Source: Branchiostoma floridae (lineage: Eukaryota > Chordata > Leptocardii > Amphioxiformes > Branchiostomatidae). Taken from it: a stretch of DNA of 64,000 nucleotides. The translations under genes were made by a program, and so were the position numbers. This document shows, one piece after another, positions 57,203 through 64,000 of this stretch. The stretch's first letter is position 1, and the number at the start of each line of letters is the position of its first letter. The notes beneath the pieces were generated by a model. That model was given only the letters and a program-made list of their open reading frames with translations. It did no database searches and was not told the origin of the DNA. The stretch covers positions 21,752,052 through 21,816,051 of the forward strand of contig NC_049987.1 in the NCBI RefSeq assembly GCF_000003815.2, given 5' to 3'.

Positions 57203-57827
57203 TGCTCGTGCCGGTTGTTTTGGTGGAGTATCAGAAATAAGAAATAAATACTGTTAACTTTACACAATCAAACAAATCTATTTTGTTAGATATACTTGTT
57301 AGTAGTATCCATCTTGTATCACAGCTAATGGACAAATAAAGCCAATACAGCCAATGGTATCTAAACAATTAGTTAATGAAATTATTTTGTAGAAGCTTAC
57401 TTACTCGCCCCCCTCCCCACACAAATTATGGTTTTGCCGTTCTTCCTACCGAGACAGAGATGATACAGTACGGTGAAGAATATGATATACTTTCCATCTT
57501 TCAAAATGTAGAGAAGTAAACCGATTTACTCACTTTGTAGGCTAAATTCATTAAAATCCAGCCATAATCAAAGTTCCTACATTTCAAAATGTCCGCCAGC
57601 AAGTAGGAAGTGCTCAAAGCATTGTGGGATAGGTGTTTGGGAAGATAAAGTTAATTTTGATTCTTGATAAGACTTGACTCGTGATTAAACTCATCTACTG
57701 ACTCGGTATACAATATACTTACAAGAAAAGATCGATGTATTGAGTTAATTTTGGCGCGGAGATCCGAAACAAACAACAACTTGCATTCGCCTCGTTCTGG
57801 ACCCACGGTGTCGTCATAGCAACCAAG
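57203..57827. promoter_or_regulatory. Shared head-to-head promoter region of STN1 and PPIL6
   Basis: STN1 (left) and PPIL6 (right) are transcribed away from each other, with about 620 bases between coding parts. This span should hold both promoters and a possible STN1 5' exon. The sequence just before the PPIL6 ATG (AACCAAGATGGCGGCGGACG) contains CAAGATGGCGGC, which matches the YY1 consensus and covers the start codon. No TATA box was seen. Confidence 0.5.
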
Positions 57828-60800
57828 ATGGCGGCGGACGCGCAGGTACAGCACCTCCAGGTGTACGGACTCTTGCAGGATGAGACTTTCCACGTCGCCA
57901 AAGCTTGCGCCGAGGTGAGCAGGACTTGCAAGACGTTCTTAAGGAATGAAAGAACAGTTTTAAGAAGAGCTGATTGCTTACTGGCGTCAGTTTTGCCTTT
58001 GTTTATTGAAAGTCCAAGTTGCCCCCCTCCCACAACATTGAGATACCGAAAACAAATTGTTGTTTTGAAGTTATCAACGACAAATTGTCAGCAAGTTATT
58101 GACGAATTCGTCATTATTCTAAGTCATATTATACATAAAGTAATTGCTAATTCCTTGAGCACCTAGCATAACTTACCAGAACTATCATACTTCATAGTTC
58201 TGATAATGATCGATTTTTCATCTTTTCTTTCAGACTCTGCACCAAAAGATGCCAGAGAAGTTCTCAGCTCCGGACATCAAACCTATGGTGGAGTTTGAAT
58301 GGGAGGAATATCTGCAGGCCAAGAGGAAGGTATGAATATTTACCAGACATACTGACAGTACTTTCAAAGACAAATTGAACTATTGGTCCCTGGATTTTGT
58401 GTTCCCAAATCAGAAGCGAAGGTAGTATATATACTCTTCTTCATAATGTTTTCATGCTTGCATTTTGCATATTTTAAGAAAGCTTCCAGGGAGCCAACAC
58501 GCCATCATGTCATGCTTTGAATACACTAGAAATCATGAAAAAAGTTGAACAACCCCCCTCAAATAAATTTTGGGTATAAAGGAGTATCCGCTCTAAAGGC
58601 TAGTAAAGCAGTATCCTTTCTAAAGGAATATCCTTTAATTAACACAACCAATTGGTTCAAATATCATCAAGTCAAGGTAGACACCTGTTGTGCTGTGGCC
58701 TGACAATATTGTTCATCTTCCTTTCAGGAACTGAAAGGTGAGATGTGGGCGTTCCAAGAAAAGATCATCTCCTTTGCGAACGGTCAGATGCTCGGTGGAC
58801 ACCAGGAACTCATCAAGTGGGCGCAGGATAACCACGAGTACCAGGACTTCAGACCGCCCGCGCTGTACCTGGCTCTGGCTGAGGAGGCCTACAAAAACAG
58901 GCTCAGCAATGGGGTCAGCATTTTACTGGTCTTTTTCTTTTACAATATCTGTTCCCTTAGACATATACCAACAAGAATGGTTTTGAGACATTGTATGAAG
59001 AGATTATTATTGTATTTACCATAATGTTATATAGAGAACTGATAGAGAAGATTCATTTTTGTACAATATGCTAATTTAAGTAATTCTTGTTGCAGAGAAC
59101 GTTTGCGTACCTGGACATTTCTATTGGAGGTGAGGCAGCGGGGAGGTTACTGTTTGAGGTAGGGGAATTCTGTCATCCACTTTGTCTGTCTGTTTGTGTT
59201 TATTCTGTTTGTGTTTGTTTGTTTGTGTTTGTTTGTAGCCATTGCCTTGCTGCAGCTGAGCAGACATGGCTGTATGTCTCTCACAGCTCTACTAGTAAAT
59301 GAATATTTGATACAATGACAATTTCTAAATGTATTTTTGTACTGTAGATGAAGGTTAGACATCCAGGTAATACGCAAAAGCATTACCCAAGTAACTGGAT
59401 ATGGTTTTGAAAATGGCCAGATTTTTCAGGTAGCATCCATTATAACCCACCTATGAATTGATATGCAACAGAGATAAAGATGATTTTTTTCCCCCATCTC
59501 TACAGCTGTACACAGACAAGGTACCAAAGACATGTGAAAACTTCCGGGCTCTCTGCACGGGGGAGAAAGGTCGCTCCAAGGACTCCAACATCGACCTCCA
59601 CTACAAGGGGTCCATCTTCCACAGAGCAGTCAGGAATGGATGGATACAGGGGGGAGGTGAGCTTTAGGCCCAATCTATACACAGTTTTGGCCGATATCTG
59701 TGGAGATGTCGGGAGGGATCTGGAACGTAGGTCGCGGGACACCCGTGGCGCTTGCAGTCATAAACAGCTATATAGCCTAATGAGCCCGCGTTATATGCTA
59801 ATGAGCCCTCCCGAAGTCGGGACACATCTACACACGCGCGGAAGCTGTCGGGGACCCCAGCTAAGCTATCGGGGACCCCTGCTAAGCTATCGGGCGAATG
59901 GTCCAGACCTTACGGGAGAAATTTTCCCGATATCGTTATGGCAATATTGCAGTTCCATCTAGACGTTGAAAAAAAGCTGTCGGCGAGAGGTTGTAGGCTC
60001 GCCGATATCAGGAAAAACTGTGTCTAGATCGTGCCTTAGACATGCATTGTGATGAGCCTGTAAGGTGTGACATGTTTGTGACAGGTACCAAGTCATTATG
60101 TGAAAAATGCTTTGAACAGTTAGTTTTCTTCTACCAAAACTCACCATATTAAAGCTTTAAGGTTACTTCTACGTAATATTCATATGTGACATTTGAGGTA
60201 TTCTTAAGTGTGTCCCGGTATATATCAAAGAGCAGGCTAATGTAGAATGTGTCAGTCTTTCAGTATTATCTCTCTGTACCCGACCCTACAGTTCTGAATT
60301 TTAAGGTTATTACTATGACTTGGTGACATTGAATCTACTATGTAATTCAGAAATTCATGAAGTGTTTTATCCCCACTCGTGCAGATATACCAAATGGAAG
60401 AGGGGATGCTGGAGAATCCATTTATGGACCTGTTTTTGAAGGTTTGTCAACAAGAAAACTTTCGGTCAAATCAGAAAACGATTATTTCCATCAACATTTT
60501 ACTTCATGCTTTCGAATGTGGTGCAAGATGTATGCAGTTTTTGTGGTCAGTGTGAAATTGTCTATTATCGTCTGCCATGTTCAAAGAGAATCATTGAATC
60601 AGTTTTCAACTACTAGTATTTCCTCCCTAGACGAGAACTTTGCGGTTCCCCATGACAGACGGGGAGTCCTGGGGATGGCGAACCAGGGCCGTCACACCAA
60701 CGGGTCACAGTTCTACATCACCATGCAGCCAACTGCATGGATGAACACCAAATATGTGGCCTTTGGGTAGGTCTGACCTCTGTGTATGCAATGAATTGAG

Positions 60801-61336
60801 CATTGGTTTTCAGTTTGCTGCATTATCGTTGCTTGGTCTAGTGGTGTGAAGTCACTTTCTTGATCATTTGGTGCCCATGATTAGTATGAATGGAAAGAAA
60901 GCAAAACTGCACAGCATCGGTGCATTGGCATGCGGCAGATTTCTTTCCTAGCCCCTACCCTTCCAAATGTTATCATGAACTTGCACTCATTTCTTCGTTT
61001 GTTCATTCTTTTGTTCGTTCGTTTGTTGATTTGTTCGTTCGTTCGTTTGTTTGTTCATTCATTCACTCTTCCTCTTTCTTTCCTTCCCTTATTCATTCAT
61101 CCATTTTTTCCTTCATTCCTTTTTATCAAATAAGGAATTAATTCGTTCATCATTTACACATTTTTTTATTCCATCTACCTTGCAGACAGCTGATAGAGGG
61201 CACGGCCCTCCTGCAGAGGTTAGAGGACCAGGCAACGTACAACGAGCGCCCGAAGGCGGACTGCAGGGTGGAAGACTGCGGCGTGCTGCAGCCGGACGAC
61301 GTGTTGGCGCAGGCCCCTGCTGTCAACGGGCATTAG
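57828..61336 (+). CDS. PPIL6: Cyclophilin-like peptidyl-prolyl isomerase PPIL6, 308 aa
   Basis: Eight exons, 57828-57914, 58234-58329, 58728-58913, 59096-59158, 59506-59656, 60385-60441, 60631-60766 and 61186-61336, total 927 nt with TAG. Human PPIL6 is close in length. The N-terminal 120 residues are the PPIL6-specific region ([31 protein letters not shown]). The cyclophilin domain starts near residue 126 ([20 protein letters not shown]). Compared with cyclophilin A, catalytic Arg55 and Gln63 are kept ([14 protein letters not shown]), as is the Trp of the proline pocket ([13 protein letters not shown]), but Phe60/Met61 appear as Gly/Trp, Phe113 as Tyr (SQFYITM) and His126 as Tyr. Weak or altered isomerase activity is therefore plausible. 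A candidate AATAAA lies at 61795-61800. Confidence 0.95.
60984..61125. repeat. TTCG/TTTG/TTCA tetranucleotide tract
   Basis: Degenerate repeat of (TTCGTTTG), TTCATTCA and related units in PPIL6 intron 7, ending about 60 bases before exon 8. Confidence 0.85.
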
Positions 61337-61407
61337 TGTGCTTGATTCTGGACAGCTATATCTTCAATTGAAGGCTCTTATAGTACAGTAAAGATACTAG
61401 TACTCTC

Positions 61408-61719
61408 CGAGCAGAAGTTAGACTCCAGCTTGTTTTTGGCGTCTTTCTATGCATATTTGTTGGGCTTTCTATTTTGTAATGTATTCTTTTTTTTCATCTG
61501 TCAGCTTTGGCAACAAAAATGAGAAAGCCACAAATGCCTAAAAAGCTGCTAAAAAACTTTCTTAACTAGCTAGTCCATTGACCTCCAGGTTTTTGGGAGA
61601 GCTGTCTACAGGCTTGTCTCTCTCCTGCTATAGTCTTTCAAACACTCATTTTTAGGGACATCCAATCTGCAATGTTGTCCTGTCAAAAAACAGACTGAGC
61701 CTTACCTCTGCTTGGAGAG
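61408..61719. mobile_element. MITE, family A, long copy
   Basis: Left AGCAGAAGTTAGACTCCAGCTTGTTTT with GGGCTTTCTATTTTGTA, right GACTGAGCCTTACCTCTGCTTGGAGAG. An extra segment (about 61560-61680) separates the second arm. It lies just downstream of PPIL6. Confidence 0.6.
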
Positions 61720-63272
61720 TAGGGTAATGATATACTGTAGAGAAAGCTTTCTGCACATTTGACTGGTTTGAGGGTATTGACTTCCATAAGGAACAATAAA
61801 AACTAGTTCTTATTGATAGAGAATTTAAGTCACATGTAATAAAGTGTACAGAGTGTGCCAGAGATTTTTCAGGCAATTCAGAATTAACTTCACCCCAAAG
61901 TAAAAATATTTAGGTGTGGTAGAGGTATGATGTAAAGTTTCCCTATTATGTGTTTCTTTTAAATGCTCTGAAGGATTTTGTCTTTTGTGTGTACTGGCTG
62001 AGTATGGAGGTTATAGAGCATCTAAAATGTATGTGATTATCCAGGGGGCTCTTAGAAAATAAAAAAAAATGCTATGTTTCTGTTGTACAGAATATGACCA
62101 TGTATTCCTGTGAATTCTATTGCTGCATACAAATCTATGGGAATGTAAAAAAGAAACACAATATTAAAGTAAGGAATTCTGATTCTGCGTGTAATGACTT
62201 CTCGAAAACTTGATAATATACATACGATAATTTAGTTCGTTGTTGTCACTCAATCCTGTGGCTGACTGAGGTACAACATATTTAGTCAAGTGTGTGGTTC
62301 ACTTAAGTTTTTATGCACAGACATCCAAGACTAACCCTTACACAGTGCTTACATCCTTGCTTTGAGACTGGAGACAAGATAGACAACTAGTAATAAGAAT
62401 GTCATGAGTTTTTTAATGATATCATTGCATAATTATACAAGGAATGGTGAAATGGGAGCAACAGCGATCATCACAATATAACAGGCAATGCAAAAGTCAT
62501 CAGATCTACATATAGGGCTTGTAAAGCTTTTAGTTTATAATTCTCTGTGGTTAATTCTGAAGCGTCGACAAGGATGTTGAATGTTAAACTTTGTACTTTC
62601 ATCTCTTCCGCTTGTCAGGAAAGGTTTTTGAATGAGGAACATACACTGAAATTGAAAACTACCTGAGAATACCACTCACGGATCTACAAAATCCGCTCTA
62701 TGACAGGTGGTAACTATGGACAAACTTGTTCTTAATGATTGTGTCAATGAAAAATTATCAAAAGGACCTTAAAAACTGGTCATACTGGCCAGATAGTCCA
62801 TACTAGTGTGGAGGTGGTCACTTGTACAGGTTTTACTACACTCGTTGTCTCTTCCTTGTCTTCTTTTCTTGTTCCATTATGACGGTTGTGTTGGCGGTCC
62901 CCGTCACACTGACGGACGAAAGGTGCACTCTCACTGCACTTGCGTCAAGCTTGCGTCACTGCGGGGTTCAAAAGATACTGAACGAATTTGAGAGATAGAG
63001 AAAGAATTTTCTTAGTTTTTGTGTATTTTGTCGTTTTCTAAGTCATACGTATTACGCAATATCTAGATTATAAAAAAAATCGTTGAAAATCAAACAGTTA
63101 AGCTGTGAACGAACCCCGCAGTGACGCAAATGCAATGAGAGTGCACCTGAACACCGTATACGTACTTATTCACAGTTTCAAATCAAAGCAACAATCAAAC
63201 ATCAGGAATTATCAACAACTCCGCAGGTATCTCCTCACTCCTGCACGTATTAAACACGAAGTTTCACGCCCC
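61720..63272. other. Intergenic region 3' of PPIL6
   Basis: No coding exon supported. It includes probable PPIL6 3' UTR (to about 61800) and a foldback element at 62922-63147. The rest is AT-rich without recognised structure. Confidence 0.55.
62922..63147. mobile_element. Foldback MITE (GTGCACTCTCA termini)
   Basis: GTGCACTCTCACTGCACTTGCGTC ... GTCACTGCGGGGTTC on the left is inverted as GAACCCCGCAGTGACGCAAATGCAATGAGAGTGCAC on the right. Confidence 0.8.
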
Positions 63273-63387
63273 TCAGTAGCTTATCCGGAACTTCTCGTGC
63301 TCCAGTTTGCTGATCGGTCTCTCGTTGTTGAACTGCGCCTTGTCGATTCTGCAGAACGGACTTCCTTTGGTGGCCAACCACTCCCTC
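63273..63387 (-). CDS. Probable last exon of an unrecognised gene entering from the right
   Basis: On the minus strand, TTTTCCCCACAG is followed by REWLATKGSPFCRIDK and AQFNNERPISKLEHEKFRIS then Tyr and TGA. The 115-nt exon has a strong acceptor, balanced base composition unlike the AT-rich surroundings, and a charged, folded-protein-like composition. I do not recognise the protein. The rest of the gene would lie beyond the 64 kb edge or within the array to the right. Confidence 0.5.
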
Positions 63388-63429
63388 CTGTGGGGAAAAC
63401 TGCGGTTATTAGCGTATCCGTTTCCTTAG

Positions 63430-64000
63430 TATTTGAATTCCCTGTCCCTGGTGCTGAAGGTTTGTCCCACTAATACCGCATCCCTGCCCTTAGTGTTAAT
63501 AGAACAACACTCAATATACACCATCCCTGCCCCTGGTACTGAAGGTTTGTCCCACTAATACCGCATCCCTGCCCTTAGTGTTAATAGAACAACACTCAAT
63601 ATACACCATCCCTGCCCCTGGTACTGAAGGTTTGTCCCACTAATACCGCATCCCTGCCCTTAGTGTTAATAGAACAACACTCAATATACACCATCCCTGC
63701 CCCTGGTACTGAAGGTTTGTCCCACTAAAACCGCTTCCCTGCCCTTAGTGTTAATAGAACACCACTCAATATACACCATCCCTGCCCCCTGGTACTTGAA
63801 GTTTGTCCCCACTAAATACCACATCCCTTGCCTCTTGATGTTAATAAGAACAACTCCTTCAATTTAACACTATCCCTGGTCCCAAGGAATTGAAAGGTTT
63901 GTCCCCACTTAATTACCTCCAACCCCTGGCCCTTTTGGAGTGTAAATGATAACCATACACCATCCCTGTCCCTGGTACTGGAAGGTTGTCCCACTAATAC
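63430..64000. repeat. 85-bp tandem array reaching the window end
   Basis: Unit CATCCCTGCCCCTGGTACTGAAGGTTTGTCCCACTAATACCGC ... TTAGTGTTAATAGAACAACACTCAATATACAC, 85 bases; GAAGGTTTGT starts at 63541, 63626 and 63711. From about 63783 the units acquire many single-base insertions. A distant relative is at 3941-4010 (CCCTGGTGCTGAACACC ... CCTTAGTGCTGAACAAC). Confidence 0.93.

Overview
The window is eukaryotic and animal. Coding sequence is split into short exons with GT/AG borders whose phases match across introns, introns are packed with small inverted-repeat transposons and tRNA-derived SINEs, and two 100-base N blocks mark assembly gaps. Orthologues of human single-copy genes (EEF1AKMT1, STN1, PPIL6, a MATCAP/KIAA0895-type peptidase) sit beside lectin/sushi and cholinesterase-type genes. 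This mix best fits an invertebrate deuterostome, most likely an amphioxus (Branchiostoma). The species is inference.

Layout. 1-6.5 kb, + strand: the 3' part of a secreted C-type-lectin/sushi gene. 7.4-8.6 kb: two minisatellites. 11.4-17.4 kb, + strand: a complete five-exon secreted type-B esterase (585 aa) with a LINE fragment in intron 2. 19.5-24.05 kb, - strand: a MATCAP-type metallocarboxypeptidase, interrupted by gap 1. 26.8-30.8 kb, + strand: EEF1AKMT1 (214 aa, four exons). 31.8-32.5 kb, - strand: an esterase pseudogene next to gap 2. 32.6-33.3 kb: a 61-bp satellite. 34.2-41.6 kb, - strand: a fuller copy of the lectin/sushi gene, with a signal-peptide exon. 44.2-45.3 kb, - strand: a single-exon LRR membrane protein. 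49.0-52.0 kb, + strand: fragments of a secreted sushi (possibly Ig) gene. 52.8-54.2 kb, - strand: a 91-aa Cys-rich membrane protein. 55.7-57.2 kb, - strand: STN1. 57.8-61.3 kb, + strand: PPIL6 (308 aa). 63.3 kb, - strand: a probable last exon of an unrecognised gene. 63.4-64 kb: an 85-bp tandem array.

The main structural observation is an inverted segmental duplication. The ordered block lectin exon, sushi 1, sushi 2, 60-bp repeat, 24-bp repeat, esterase occurs on + at 1.4-15.3 kb and in the same order on - at 36.6-31.8 kb, flanking the MATCAP and EEF1AKMT1 genes. The - copy of the esterase carries a nonsense codon. A second theme is short tandem duplication of exon/intron borders: the esterase signal-peptide exon, its 3' exon, the lectin signal-exon donor and the lectin CTLD-exon donor each occur as small arrays.

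The housekeeping genes are independent functions (eEF1A lysine methylation, telomere CST complex, cyclophilin-type isomerase, tubulin detyrosination). The lectin/sushi, LRR and esterase genes encode secreted or surface proteins. I found no operon-like or defence-island system; the unusual content is the duplication architecture and the exon-border arrays.
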